A stretch of 64,000 nucleotides of DNA from Trematomus loennbergii (lineage: Eukaryota > Chordata > Actinopteri > Perciformes > Nototheniidae), in contig JAAOOA010000480.1 of the NCBI GenBank assembly GCA_012861695.1, positions 1 through 64,000 of the forward strand, given 5' to 3'. The position numbers and the translations under genes were made by a program. Of this stretch, positions 33,511-47,329 are shown piece by piece (the stretch's first letter is position 1; every line of letters starts with the position of its first letter). The notes below the pieces were generated by a model that did not search any database, was not told the DNA's origin, and saw only the letters and a list, made by a program, of their open reading frames with translations.

Positions 33511-36198
33511 AAAAAATGCACACATTTTAATTTTCACATGCAAGTTAAGTAGGAAAACTACCAGAGCGTTATCAATCCTTTCATCTAACTTTAACGAGAA
33601 GGTTAATAAGCACATTTCAGAAAACATCAAACTTTTTTCTATTATTCAATTATTATTTATTATTTGTTTCATTGAAATAACCAACCTTTGTTGACACTGA
33701 ATTTATCCAGAGTCGTTTTTCTGAGGAAGAACTGATTCCACATTCACAGTCTTCTTTCTGTAACCCTAACTCTAAGCGACCCATTGGCCACATTTCACAA
33801 GGTCACAGATCTCCTCCACTCAAAATGTGTTTTTCTGAATGATGTCACCCAAACTGACCTTGACTTGTTGTAACACTCAATTGAAGGCACGTCACTGAAA
33901 AGTTGTTTTTGACATTCCTCTGGCATTCAAATAGACACATGTCAAATTAGGTACAGTAGGTAACTCACATATTTGAAAGGAAATAGCTGAATGATATGCA
34001 GAAATATGAGCAGTCACAGAACGGATATGACCAAATAGAGCAGGAGTATTCTCTAGCAGGAGAACGTTGTGTCTGCAGTGTGCAGTTCTTGGTATTAAAC
34101 TGGACCCTGGTGCTTCCTTTCACTATCGATCATATAATCCCACTGGATATTATTGTATGTTTTACAGCCACAAATGCTGTGTCAGCTTTCCTCTTATGGA
34201 GAAAATACACCAGATGCCAAAACCCATTGTTCCGGAGCTAAACTAGCGCGAGCAATGAGGAAGAATTAGGAAGTACAGACACATTTTAAAGTTATTTCAT
34301 AGGTAAAACTCATTTTATATAAATTTCTAATCATAGCAGGACATTTTACAAATTTAAAATCGTGTCTTGAGGCGGACTTTAAGGTTTGATGTTTTTATGT
34401 CTCAATAGCTCGGCCCCCACCCACCTCAACAATAACACTTCTTACCTGCTTTCTCCCCTCTTTCCCACTCTGAGCTAAGCTGTAACCGCTGCCAACTCCC
34501 ATCTGTGTCTCTGTGTCTGTCTTTGTTGTTCCCTTCTCCAATATGTGCAATCTTTATTGTGCAGACCCACACACATTGAGATATGTTATCATGCTGCCAT
34601 ATTTAGGCGACACTACCCCCTGACATCCTTATGTCTGCTGGCAATGGTTTGTTTGATGAAGTGAAATCCAGTTTTTTCCTCAATTGGGCACGATGCATTT
34701 CTCTTTTCCATGTGAGTGCATTTTCGGTTGTAGCATGCAGTCCAACAGAAAACCTCTCTGCAGTTACAGATGAGAACACTTATAATGCATTTTGATTATT
34801 AGCACGTGCTTAACTTGCTGTAATGATATATGAGAAAGTCTACTATGTGCAGTGAAGTCAGGCGTTTCCCCTGGATCACAGCCGATTTCTCCTTTCATTT
34901 CGCTCCCATGATCAATCTCAACGGTACGAGCCTCTGAGTCCTGACTTTTCAACAGCTCTGGATTTCTGAAGCATGACCTCCTCCACTCCATGTCTTGATT
35001 GAACTCCGAGTGGATTGTTAAATTGTTATTGTCATAACCCATTTCAGAACAACGCTTTTGTGGCTACTTTGAAAGCCGAGGCCAGGTGAAATATTGAGAC
35101 GGCTCTTTCTCTGTCTCAGTGCTCTTTGGCAGATGGTCAGACGATAATAGAAGTAGCAGAAACACTAAAAGGTTAACCGGCTCTAGGTTTCTGCACTAAT
35201 CCTGTCAGTCTACTGCTGGCAAGTGTGGCTTGAGGAGTTGTACTATAAAATACGTCTCAGTTGGTAGGTTTGTTGGTTTCTGATATAGTACGGCTGTTGT
35301 TTGCTGTTTATTTGGAGTGTTTGACACTTTAGGAGGCGGGTGCTGGCCATGCGTTGCATTTTAATGGCAGGTCGCGGTTCAGTTTTCACTGCCGCTGTGG
35401 GCCAAGTGTGACGGCATTGTTCCCGGGCACAGTACAGTAGATCAGATCGGGCTGATTATGTAATGATTGTTAACAATGGGAGGGCCAATGTGCCTCTGCC
35501 AGGCTTCTTTCCTGCAGAGTTGTAGCCACAGCCTGTACCTCAGGACATTCGAAATGACCTATAAATTAAAGGGCTATAAAAGAAGAGTCAAGGTCTTTCC
35601 TGCCACTGCCTCGTATGTCGAGACTCCTGCGATCATAAATGATTGTAATGTGGACCATATAACGCCCAAGTCCCCGCTGTCAACCCTTTGTCATTCAGGA
35701 GGACTTATAGGTGCTCTCTGAACTCGGCCCTCTGATGTGTAAAACATCCGTTAAATACTTTACGGTGTTGTAATTGTCACTCATTTTAATTGTTAATAAC
35801 TGTGAAAGAAACCCCGGGTGAAGTCAGAGCTGATGGTACACAGTTGGCCGTTTATACATCTTAGATGTTTTGCCAAGTAGACAGAAACGCTCTGCATGAC
35901 AAAAGATATATTTAAGAATCACTTTTCTGTGCTTTGATGAATAATGTGCACACTCTCTGAGGATGAATTTGTTCAAATTATCATACAGTACAAACTGGCA
36001 GCCGAGCACTGGTCACAGGGAGCCGTTACAGACTGATCAAAGATAAATTATATAGTCTGAGAGAAAAAAAACTGCATCCTCTTGACACAGCACCGCATTC
36101 ATCCACAGTGTTTTGGACACATCTTCATTAAACAACTAATTTTCAATTATAAGAAGCAAGCCTTCTCAGAAGATCCAGTTTGACAAGCTGTCAGGAAG
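33511..36198. other. Intronic, nothing recognised
   Basis: No gene or repeat identified. 35330-35480 is locally GC-rich but without a recognisable motif. Confidence 0.4.
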
Positions 36199-36360
36199 TT
36201 TAAAGGAAACGTTTTTGGACATTTTGAAAAATACGCCTATTCGCCTTCTTGCCAAAAGTTAGATGAAGAGATGAGCATCAATCTCCTGTCTGAGCAAACA
36301 CTACAGCCACCTTTAGCAGACATTTGGCTTGGTGTTATCCTTGTTTAGACCGTTTAACAA
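36199..36360. mobile_element. MITE-like fragment, family D
   Basis: TTTAAAGGAAACG, then GACATTTTGAAAAATACGCC, CTTGCCAAAAGTTAGATGAA and GAGATGAGCATCAATCT. Homologous to 37059-37230, and the homology begins a little before the TTAA (AGTTTGACAAGCTGTC against AGTTTGAAAGCTGTC). Confidence 0.65.
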
Positions 36361-36440
36361 GACACACATTTCCTGCAAGTGTGCTGCTAATACCATTTAG
36401 AGAATATTTCAAATCTACATAACAAAGAAATGTAGCTTAA

Positions 36441-36971
36441 TTAAAGAGGACCTATTATGCTTTTTGAGGTTTACTCTTTCCTGTAGTTTCAATATTGAAG
36501 ATTGAAGATTGAAGATTGAACTTATTGTCATTACGTAGTACAGGTACTATGTAACAAAACGGTTTCTCTGCATTTGACCCATCCTAGTGTTAGGAGCAGT
36601 GGGCTGCCATTATGTACTGCGACCGGGGAGCAGTTTTAGGGAACTGCCTTGCTCAGGGACACCTCGGTAGCACTTGGTCTTTCCGGGACTGAGCTGGTGA
36701 CCTTCCAGTTGCCAAGCCAAGTCCCTATGGACTTCTCCACCACCACCCTGGTGGGTTTTTGTGCGTGATAGGCTAACGTGCGGGACATCTTTAAGCGGCT
36801 GACTAATCACAACAGAGCCGGCCAGCTAACCAATCAGAGCAGACTGGGCTCTGGTTTCAGACAGAGGGTGAAAAGAGGTGCTGCAGCAACATTAAAGCAG
36901 GTAAACATGTCACAGTAGAAGCACAAAATACAAATATGAACCTGAAGATGAGCATATAAGGACCCCTTCAA
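36441..36971. mobile_element. TTAA-type MITE interrupted by a SINE
   Basis: The left end AGAGGACCTATTATGC follows TTAA at 36441-36444. The right end, inverted, reads AAGGGGTCCTTATATGC. The body at 36750-36960 matches the element at 19462 in opposite direction. The target site on the right has changed to TTCA. The SINE at 36490-36750 splits it. Confidence 0.75.
36490..36750 (-). mobile_element. tRNA-derived SINE, minus strand, copy B, nested
   Basis: Same family as 14393-14641: minus-strand head GTCCATAGGGACTTGGCTTG, core TGTCCCTGAGCAAGGCAG, tail TACGTAATGACAATAAGTTC. It ends in a TTCAATC heptamer repeat of about four units instead of a TTC repeat. It lies inside a MITE, so it inserted later than that element. 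Confidence 0.88.
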
Positions 36972-37058
36972 CAGTACCAATGTTATTGAAAAACTCACTT
37001 CATCTTGAATCGTATGACTCAATCTACATCAGCAGATACAGTTTGAAAGCTGTCAAGC

Positions 37059-37230
37059 TTTAAAGGAAATGTTTGACATTTTGAAAAATACGCCTATTCC
37101 TATTCTTGGCAAAAGTTAGATGAAAAGATGAGCACCACTCTTATGTATCTTCAGAAAATATAAAGCCACATCCAGCAGCTGATTAGCTTGGCTTAGTACA
37201 TCAATTGCAGGGGGACCAATAGCTTGATGT
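37059..37230. mobile_element. MITE-like fragment, family D, second copy
   Basis: TTTAAAGGAAATGTTTGAC, GACATTTTGAAAAATACGCC and GGCAAAAGTTAGATGAAAAG, aligning to 36199-36360. Confidence 0.65.
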
Positions 37231-37305
37231 TGATTGTGTTACATTAGTTTTAATAGCAGCCTAAAAGCTTTAGTTGAGATGTATTTATTCTTTTCACCAT
37301 TTTTG

Positions 37306-38038
37306 TTAAGGGGACCTATCATGCAAAATGCACTTTTTGATGTCTTTTATACATAAATATGTGTCCCCGGTGTGTCAGGGAACTCACGCAGCATCAGAAA
37401 ATAAAACCCTCTCTCTTTTCCTCCGTACCCAAATCTCTAAAAACGGGGCTACAACGGAGCTGATCCAGATTTGCGTCCGATATGACGAAATATCTGAAAT
37501 GTAGGCTGGCTTTACACCCACGGCCCTATCAGAAACGTTGCTATCAGAAACAATGCCCGACTGTTTTGGACGTAATATGGTCGGTGCATGTTTACATTAG
37601 CATCGCTAACACTCAGAGCTAACCTGTACTGGAGAGCATGTGTGTGAAGAAGGAGGAAATAAAAAAGAACTCACCTTGTGGTATAACCGGCAAGAGAGAA
37701 AGCCTTTGAGCTCCATACTGTTTCAGAAATAATCCTTGATAATCCATGATATGGTGTTTTCATCACCGCAGTATTTAGTTTAGACAGTAGCTGCCGGGTC
37801 CCGCATGAGCTCAGCCCCCTCCTTTTTTATTTTTTATATTTTTTTATTTGTTAAAGCTTTATACCCCAAATCAGCACTTTTGAAACAGGAAGTGAAATAG
37901 AGGGATATGAGGCATGGCTAGAATGGGTGATCTGTTTGGTATTTTGAGCAAATCACTTCATAGACATGTTTTTTATATATTTTTATATATCTGAGACCTA
38001 TGCTATTGCCTAAAAATAGCATGATAGGTGACCTTTAA
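37306..38038. mobile_element. TTAA-flanked MITE, family A, copy 1 (733 bp)
   Basis: TTAA at 37306-37309 and 38035-38038, with ends GGGGACCTATCATGC and AGGTCACCTATCATGC (inverted). Near-identical over its length to 55239-55931, apart from T-tract and small indel differences. No open frame of transposase size. Confidence 0.9.
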
Positions 38039-40862
38039 GTTTGGTAAACATCTTAAATAATTAATGTATTCGTAATCCAGCGATCAAAACACACATGTTC
38101 TCTGCATTTGTTTATGTCAGATAAAGTGTGAAGCTGAAAAATGAAAATGTGCAAGTGAAACTGTCAACTGGCGCATCCTGTTAGTGAGAAAATAATGTTT
38201 GAGTCCCTGCAAGATGCTGTTACAGCACTCAGTGAAAAGCTCAGTCTGTAACACAAAACATCCACAGTCCTGCTGAGAACAAAGCAAACTGCTGAGTTAG
38301 AAAGACATCAGAGGCTCATTAGCGTTCTGGTGATTGACCAGCTGAACTCCCGTTACCCTCACGACTATCTTAATGTTTTCACGGCTGCTAATCCCTCCGC
38401 CTCTTCCCATCGTATGTGAAGTGTCTGTGAGTCCAACAAGTCTTTTCATATCCCATCTATACGAGTCATACAAGACCCAAGGTGTCAGAATACCTGTTTT
38501 GGTCCCCGAGACTGTCGTTAAATCCTTGTGAAGTACCTGCTTTCTGAGCACGAGGATCATTGAAATTCAACGTGTGATTTCAGAAGTGTCTCTGCCTAGA
38601 TTTGGGCTGCCTGCTAGGATTTAAAGCAGATTAACTTTGAAAGTGAATTAGCTCTCAGCTTCTGCAGTTGCTACAGTTTTCTTATCCGCTTTTGCCATCA
38701 CCACTGGCTCACACATATTCCCACATTTACTAAATATTCCAAGCAATGCAATATATGATCTGTTTGTGTGACCCTAGCGTTGGCGGAGTATATGAAAAAA
38801 CAAATTAGAGTGTACAAAGAGATGATTGACAATCATGGAGGCATACACATCACTGTACAGGCGTTATCTAAAAACACACACAAAAAGAACACACTCCCTG
38901 GATGCATTTGTGCTAACATGTAACTGTGATGCACAAGGGATTTAGTGGGAAGACACAACACAGCAGCATAAGTTCAAAGCTCAGTGTAATCACATTTTAT
39001 GCCTTCGGATATCTGAATGAAACAGATAACAGCCTCATAAAAAGGACAGGGGATAATGAATTATGTCATCACAACACGCTGCCAACAAATGTACACAAGG
39101 GCCTATCTCCATCATTATCTGCTATCCGGTGGCAGGGGATGCTCCGCTGTTATCCGCTTGGCATTTGGAGCTTGGCATCCCGTCTAATGAGTCGGAGGGA
39201 TATCGGAGCGGCGGTTTGCTTAAGTGTTCAGAAGGAGAGGTGTACAAGCTTTGAACTCATGTGGAAGTGAGGGTTCACAAATCCTAAGAAGTCTGCATTA
39301 ATTATGTAGTGTGGCAGTGAACTCAGACGTGTAGATGCACAGTAGGGTCTGTGATGTAATTGATATTAGGGGTTTTGAATGATGAGACAAGTTTTTCTCT
39401 GAATTTCCTTTGTGCCGGTGTTCAACAGTTAAAGGGCGTCCGGATGATTTCCCACGTTTTAGGCATGCATAGTTGATACAACTATCATTTAAAGTATTGA
39501 CAATTGCACATTGTCCCGCTTATTTCAAGGCCGCATACTACAGTAAATTAACCAACAACTTGACTCACAATATTTATTAAAAATGATTTTATTGCATTTT
39601 TTTCGTATTCATCCACAAAGAAAGTCAGTTCCAGGGCGCACCAATGGCTGAAACTACGACACAACAACGCAACTGAAACTGACTGCAGTATGATCGAAGT
39701 TTTCTGCAACTGTCCAAGTCTGTTCTCATTTTCTTTTTCATTTACCAGCCTTCAAACAAGGCCAGACCGTGTTTGTGTTTCCTTCCTGTGTGTCTTCTTC
39801 TGTTGATTTTTCTAACCATCCAAAGTTTGTGCTTTTCACAAATATTGACTGTTCAAAAAGTACTCCACATTGTTTTCTGATTATTGAAAATGAATGTTCC
39901 ACAGCTGACGTTTAATCGGCCATGCTTCTTTTCTGTGGATTTATATGAATGCTGCTTAGCAGTGGTGTGTTAGCGAGTATTAATAAACTCTGATATATCC
40001 TAATGGAATCAGAATAGAGTATATATATCTGTTAGTACAAGCGTGTGATCCCTCACTGGCTTCCCCAAGTCCTCATTGGATGCAGCTCAAAACAATCTCA
40101 CCTTTCAGGTCCATTTAGTTTCTTTTCTGATTTTAACTGTCACCTTTAATTGCCAATCGTGTGATTAATTGCCATTGTGATGGGTGAGTGCTGTGTCCCA
40201 CGTGAAACCCATTTGCCATTCACAATTAATGTTGCTCAAAATTAAAGCGATAAGAAGAACAATGTGTTAATCTGTTCTCAAAGTCTCTGATGTCAGCAGC
40301 TTTTAACTTTAACACTTGTTGACGAGGTTCACCGAGTGTGAAAGCAACAGCATGCTTCATAAGACACAGTCACACCTGAGAGCTGCCCTGAATAACCAAA
40401 GTTTTTATCTACTTCACTGAGCGACCCCTCTGGAGCCATTGGGAGGTTAAGTGCACCTCAACAGCAGGTAATGAGGTGGCGGAGGTCCCTCAGTCTGTCA
40501 CACTCACATTTATCTCCATCTCAGTTTTATTTTGGCAGCTTCTTGGATCACACTGGTTTATTAATAAAGAGGCCCTATTAGCTTTTCGGGCCTTTTCCTG
40601 TTGTGTGTTCTTTAGCATGTGAATGTTCAGCAAAGGCTAAAATCCCTGGGAGTTTCTCACCCAACGAAGAATCATAAACATACTCATTGCCTTCAACTGC
40701 ATTACTATGAATTGTAACTTACAATTAAGTTACAATTACTTAATAAGAAAGATGAGGAGATTATCGATGAATTACTTCTGTAAAAGTTCATGAAAAAATC
40801 ATAATCTCTTGGTAGACACAAATATTTGATACCCTGCTACTCACATTTGTTGATTTATTTAC
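38039..40862. other. Intronic, possible conserved elements
   Basis: No gene supported. 38926-39270 (114-codon open frame, no family) and 40130-40245 (repeated AATTGCCA and ATTAAT words) have the look of unique, less AT-rich DNA; no function can be assigned. Confidence 0.3.
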
Positions 40863-41341
40863 TTAAAGTGGACCTATCATGCTATATTTGAATAATATAG
40901 TGTAGGACCATACCTATATAAGGCATATTTATATATTTTTTTCAAAATACCAAACAGATCATGCATTTTAGCCATGCCTCATTTTGCTCAATTTGACAAT
41001 TTCTAGCTCTGTTTTTGCAAGGGCTGATTCTGTGAGAACAGCACCATCTAGAAGCCTGGCATATGTACTACAGCGTCACCAGCGCTTTCGAGCGGCAATG
41101 GCTGTGGCTGTCTCCTCCTGATTGGTGGAGTTGGCCCAATAGCGCCTGACGTCAGGACAGTGTTCAAATCTGGATCAGTTTTTATCAGATCCGTTGCAGC
41201 CCTTTTTTAGAGATTTGGGTATGGAGGAAAATAGAGAGGTTGTGTTTTCTGACACTTGGTGAGTTCCCTGGAACACCGGGGACACATATTCATGTATAAA
41301 AGACGTACAAAAGTGCATTTTGCATGATAGGTCCCCTTTAA
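40863..41341. mobile_element. TTAA-flanked MITE, family A relative, inverted
   Basis: TTAA at 40863-40866 and 41338-41341. Both ends match family A inverted (left AGTGGACCTATCATGC; right GCATGATAGGTCCCCT). Its outer parts align to the reverse complement of 37306-38038, but the centre (about 41000-41150) differs, so it is a separate subfamily. Confidence 0.85.
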
Positions 41342-44300
41342 ATAACAAAGTGCGAAAATAATAAAAATGATATTTGGACACTTTTTAAAGACACACTTAT
41401 TCACCCTGCCCTTTTTTCGAACAGTAAAACACTTTGCTACGTCTTCAAGTACTTGTACCTACTTATCAGTTTCAATGCAGTACTCTATTTGACAGTGTTG
41501 TATTGGCACTTTTCATTACAGTAAAGGATCTGGATACTTCCTCCACAACTACTGATGTCTTATACCTCATATTTATACTGTGGATTATTGAATGGTGTGG
41601 TTAGATGTGTGAGCACCTCGATGCATATTTTTGCATACCAATTCGGACAAACTCAAATTAGTTTAACTCCTCCCTGCTTCACAACACCACACAGTAGTGT
41701 AGTTTTTAACACCCAAATGTTATATGATGACAATTATGATGACATAAAATATACACAAATTAAGGCTAATATTTCAAGCTAACTCATTCATTAAGTTAAT
41801 TAATTAGACCATTAGCATTAGTGGTCATATTAATATATCACAGTGATTATAGAAAGACATTAGGAAGTCAAGTGCCTCTTTTTGGATGTGATCCAGAATA
41901 TTTGAGAGATGATTAAGGCTGTGCCAGGTTTGGACCTCTGCTTTTTTCAAAGCTTGTTCAGATTTGGCTCAACTAGTTGGACTCATTTTAAGGTCCACAA
42001 AGGAATCCCACTTTGTGAAAATTGCTCCTCAGATGAAAAGAAAGAAATACAGCGAAGCCTCACTTTGTAAAAAAGCGGTCCTTTTCAACTATTTTCGCAT
42101 GTCGTGTTCACAGCTCATTATTTTAGCTGCAAATATCAGGATACAGTTAATGAACACTTCAGCTGGCATTTCACCCTTTGAGCATAAGTCTGTATGAGGT
42201 GTTTCTGTAATTTATTTATTTCTAAGGTTAAAAGTAAAGAAAATGACTTTGTTTTAACTCCTCAGGTTTTTTTATACATCAGCAGAGACTTCTTATTAAG
42301 TCAACCTGGAGCATAATCTAAAGGTCACATGAGTCTATGAAGAAACACAAGCTTAATATGCTAAATGTAAAATTGTCTTCCAATTATGGAGATGACAGGA
42401 AATTGAGAGGCTGCACACAAAGCAGAATGCACGCTGTCTGCAGACACAGCTGCCTGCACAGCTGGGCATCTGCAGAGGAAGTGCTCTCTTAGCAAAAAGA
42501 CGCCGTACAACCCCTCACCGAAACATCTGTCACTGTGTCATTTTAGATGAATAGCTGGTGATTACAAAATGATGGTTTTGTGTTGAAGGTGGCCTCGAAT
42601 CACCTAATTCTGGGCAGATTACAAGACTGTTCATGTTGCCAAATTGTCCTAATGAAAAAGGGGAAATTATGAGATCTTGTCAGGATCTGAATTCCATACA
42701 AACTCAGATGAAAAACGACTTTTTGTTCAGTTCAGTTAATTAAAATCAGGATATTTTGGGACACCAAAAGCAGGAACTATTTAAAGAACTTAGACTTATT
42801 GTGGTGTCATTGGTTTACGCTTCCTTAAGAACGGTAAGAAGGGTTTTGAGGTGTTAAGTTGTTGTTCGGATTTTTAATCAAGTCCCCAGGAAGTGCGCAG
42901 GGAGCTGAAGGGAATTTTCATATAGTGGCCAAACACTGATTCTCCACTTCCCTGTCCGTTTGTGACGTCATTGGGCCCGAAAATACTTTCTCCATTGACT
43001 TACATTGGGAAAGAGACTTCTGTAAATCAGTTGATGATTTTATTGAGCTAAATCAACTACCCATTACGATCACTTAAATAGCCCTAATTTAAATCGTTAG
43101 ATAAGTTGTAAAATGCGCTTACCGCCAAATCTAGGTTATTTTACCCCTCAATTCATAGTCGATACCGGCCGTGAAACAACAGATTGAAAGATGGAGATAG
43201 CAGGTTCACATAATCACTCTATGGGCCTATATCCGGGTGTTTTCGTTCTTGAAGGACAGGCCATTTTGGCTTCATGCGCACAACTTTCATAGGATTGAAC
43301 TGGACCATGCCTCCAACACCATATCCAGTTTTCTTTATGTATATCCATGGTTTGCAATCAGAAGGCAAGTCATGCATCTGCAGAGTATATAACTATTGCC
43401 GCTTAAGTTAATTTCCTTATACAATTTGGGAAAATCAGCTGTGATTTACACATTAAAAACAACAAAACCAATGCCCCATACAGGCAGACTGCTTCCTGTC
43501 AGCCTGAATGAATGCTGCACCAGCCTCTAGACCTGTGTCAGTGACCTTTAGTACAAACACCACTTCAAAGTCCTGACCCGTCAGATAGTACTACCTCGGG
43601 AGCAGGGACTGTGATCCAGAGTTGCTGCAGTCAAAATACTTTCTAATAATATTCCTGGGTTCAAGAAAAGGTTCCTGCTGAAAAAAAGAAAAGCGTGTTA
43701 CTCCGTATGCCAATTGATATCTCAGAATTGTGAATATCCTATTCATGACAGCTTTCAGTTTATTGGTGGCTCAAAGCACCTGGTTTATAGTAGAGTTGTT
43801 GTTGTTGTTTTTTCTGAGGAAAAATCCTCAGGCGCACAGGAAGTAATGCATTTTATGTTTCCAGCTGCTGCAACAGCTTGGAATAAACAGAAATCTGGCA
43901 GTTATCATGTGAGATGATAGCCACCATACCTGGAAAGACATAACCACAACCTCACACTTCATCAATAAAAGTCTGACAGTATTAGCCTGACATTTTAGAA
44001 GGCAAGTTATCTTTGCAGTGCCAGAATCCTGCCAAATGAAGGACGTATCTCAAAGTTGTTGCCAAAAAGGATAAGAAAGGTAGATCAGTAGTCTCCTTTA
44101 ATGCGCAGCGATAAACTCAGTGATAAACAACCAGGACTTAAACTGCAAAGTAAGACACCATTTTATTTAATATCCTTAAAACCACGTAACTGCAAAACGC
44201 AAGCTATTTTATTGGAACATCTTTTTTACCTCAACAAACTCCAGCTGAATAATGTCCACTTATATGCCTTTTCAAAACTATTAACTATATCACATATTGG

Positions 44301-46279
44301 TTATTATTTCCATGGAACTTTTAAGAATTTCTAGAATTAATAAATGGAAAAAATATAATTATATCAATACATAAAATAAAATAAAAATAACTATACCTCT
44401 GAGCCAACATGGACTTTGAGTTGGTATTGTTTGAGTTTGTTAGAATTTCTATACTTAGAATTGGGCAAAAATCAGTTAAGCACATTGAAAAGGTTGGCAG
44501 TTGTTCTTGAAATTAACAAAATCTAATGTATTCTTCATATTACCATCAATAAATTACCAGCACAGGTAATTGTTTTTGCAATTGTTGAAATGAGCAACTT
44601 TGATTTGGGCAGCCTGAAGCTGAATTGAAGAGCTTTGGGGAGCGATGTTTAAATCTTTTCTCCTTTAATACTTTTAATAGATCCATTCTTAAAAGGTGAA
44701 TTTAAAGATCTGAGCCTTAAAAAGCTTTACAGGCAATATAAGTTCAATTTAATTTATGGTTAATACCTCACAAAGCGTCTCTGCACAGTTTATAGTTTAA
44801 AGTAATGACGCCTGAGGCTGGATATATGGGATGAAATAAAAAATTATACTATTCTAAAAACCCTCTTTCTTCACCGTGTAACACATGGGTGAAATATAGG
44901 ATTATCGTCTTTTCTGTAAACATGAAGGCAAAGCTCAATGTCTTCCTCATGCTGTTGACCAGCTTGTAGCTTCATAGATTGGGGTTGAGTGTTTTGCCCA
45001 GGAGGAAACTCGCCAGTATATTCTGAAAGAAACAATATTTGAACCCCAGCTTCTCCGAGCTTATACGGGCTTCATATAAGCTTACAACCTGACATTCACC
45101 AGCCGAGGTCTCCAACCTCTAGGCAAGTCTTGCTGTCCCTTTTATGAACCCACTCACCATTTATTAACTGACTCCCTGACTGCAGGTCTTGCACAAAGAA
45201 ATGTAGCATGGTTTGTTTGAGTGGTTTGAGCTCTTTATTTCTGCAGAACCATAAACCGTTTTCAACCACCATTTCATGCACATCATAAACGTCTGGACTG
45301 CAGAGATGGATGATGTCGCCTTGATTCCTTGTAATAATGTCGCTGTATGATCTAAGGAGTTCTTTAAAATGATTCCTCCAGACCCTATGCAGGGACATGC
45401 AATATGAGAGCTATTTCAGATGCTCATTTATAGGCATGACATTCAAAGGGATCCCTGTGTTCCTTTGTTGTAAGGAACTGCTCTTTCTGTAAGATTAGCA
45501 CAGCATTTTATTCATTTGTAAGGGAAGAAAAAGGCACCAAAACGGAAGCACTACCCTAGGGGTTAAGAGTGTCGCCCGTGGTTTTGGACGTGCTTTGAAC
45601 TTGAAGGAGCCCTTTATCAGTGCACAGTGCTGCCGGGGATGTACGGGTATGAGAAGTGCCGTGATAACTCTGCCAAATAAGACATGCTGCAGCAGGGTGC
45701 TTGGGCAGCAAACACGCAGCAGATGCTCCAGTGTTCTCCAGATATCCCAGAGACAAACTGTAATACTCAAATCAAATTGATCTGTACATAGAAATACCGC
45801 TGAGCGCGCTTACAGAGATGTGCAAGCGGGAGGTCAGGACTGTGTCAGCTGAAGCATATGGAGAGAGGGGAAAGCAGAGCCGTTTATCTGCTGACTTCAA
45901 GTTCCCCTCCAGTGACCTAGATGACTTTCTGAATAAATTCAAACAAGCCTCTAGGAAATCATTGGTTTAGAGAGCAAACTGGGAGCGCCAGTGCTTCCCT
46001 GCTACTGTCCCATGTGCCACTGTTGCAATGCAATATCTCAGCTGTACAGGTGGGTCATTTTGACTGGATAGAGCCTGGGGAAGATCATATTTTCTACAGT
46101 AGGGAAGAAGCAGAAGGATGTTGAAACATTAATAAGGTTAGGTAAGTCCGCTCATCTAGTCTGACTTTCACATGTTTATTATTGGTCTGACGTACAGCAA
46201 AACAAATAATAACAAAATAATCATTTCTGGTTGTCCCAAAAATATCAACACTGTTTGCTATAGTTCAACATTTCTATGG
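41342..46279. other. Intronic; one possible repeat near 42.9 kb
   Basis: 42880-43290 (GTGGCCAAACACTGATTCTC, TTGACTTACATTGGGAAAGA) resembles dispersed fish repeats, but its ends are not visible. No gene, RNA or other element recognised in the rest, including the frames at 45096-45770. Confidence 0.35.
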
Positions 46280-46430
46280 TCTGAGTCAAAGTCAAAGTCA
46301 ACTTTAATGTCAATCTTTCAGTTTGTGTGTACAGACAGAGAGATCGAAATAACGTTTCCAACAATCCCGAATACAAAAATACAATAATACAAATATGTAT
46401 ACGAATATATGTATAAAGTATGTATATCCT
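46280..46430 (-). mobile_element. LINE 3' end remnant, minus strand
   Basis: On the minus strand it ends GACATTAAAGTTGACTTTG followed by two further ACTTTG units, a hexamer-repeat tail of the kind LINEs of the L2/Rex group use. No coding part is left. Confidence 0.55.
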
Positions 46431-46467
46431 ATATACAATCAACAGACACATTTACACATATGTTCAC

Positions 46468-46649
46468 ATCAAAGCTCCCATGTCTCATGCTTTTCCGGTT
46501 ATTACCCGTCCCCTTGTGTGTTATGTAGCTTTTTATGCATGTAAACGGTCTGCAAGTCAAACCCTCAAAGTACACCCTGTAGTGAGTAAAACTCTAACAC
46601 AGAAAACCTGTCTATGCTGCCCGAACGCCTCGTTGGAGTAAACCTTTAA
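46468..46649. mobile_element. MITE family B, internally deleted
   Basis: 46472-46640 aligns to the left part of 30268-31085 (GCTTTTCCGGTTATTACCCG, AGTACACCCTGTAG, CTCGTTGGAG). It then jumps to an ACCTTTAA end with TTAA at 46646-46649, so most of the interior and right arm are missing. Confidence 0.75.
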
Positions 46650-47325
46650 CAACATCATTACTGTAGATAGTCATTTAATTGTTGTCATCAGATTTCTCAT
46701 TGACGGTTTATATATTTAAGTCACATAGTACCTTTAAAATGTGGTATGCTAAAGTAATATAATATATAATTGATATAATATACTTTAATATAATATAATA
46801 TTATATTTTTACAATAATACAATATAATGTCATATAAAATGCACCTCATATTGTAATACTGTTGATTTAGCACTTGGCCACAGGTGGCAGCACCGAGCGC
46901 ATCTTGGCTTTCCACTGCTCTCTTTAATTGAATTCACCTGCAGTGTGTTGTTAGTTTACACACCGACACGACTTCTCTTGGAGTATTTTTGCACATAAAC
47001 TTGCTTTTCTATGACTTTATGTTTTTAAAATTCCTTCCAAAATCAACTTTATTACCACCAATGGCTGAAATTGGATGTACTAACAAACGGTAATGACAGG
47101 TAAGTCCAGTCCAGCTGCTAACATCTAACTGTGTACATCCTAACGCATTAGCATACGTTTAATATAATTAGCCTACTGATGCATTAACGTGTTTTTCACA
47201 GTGATAAACACAGAGTTTATTTTAATCTCTTGAATGCTGCAGGGTAGCTTGTGAATGTTACTCCAGATGTAACTTAAGTTTTATTTCAGTGTTAATTATT
47301 ATATTTCATTTTAATTTCATATATA
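46650..47325. other. Intronic, AT-rich
   Basis: 46745-46850 is a cryptic TAATATA-rich low-complexity stretch. Nothing else recognised. Confidence 0.5.
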
Positions 47326-47329
47326 TCGT

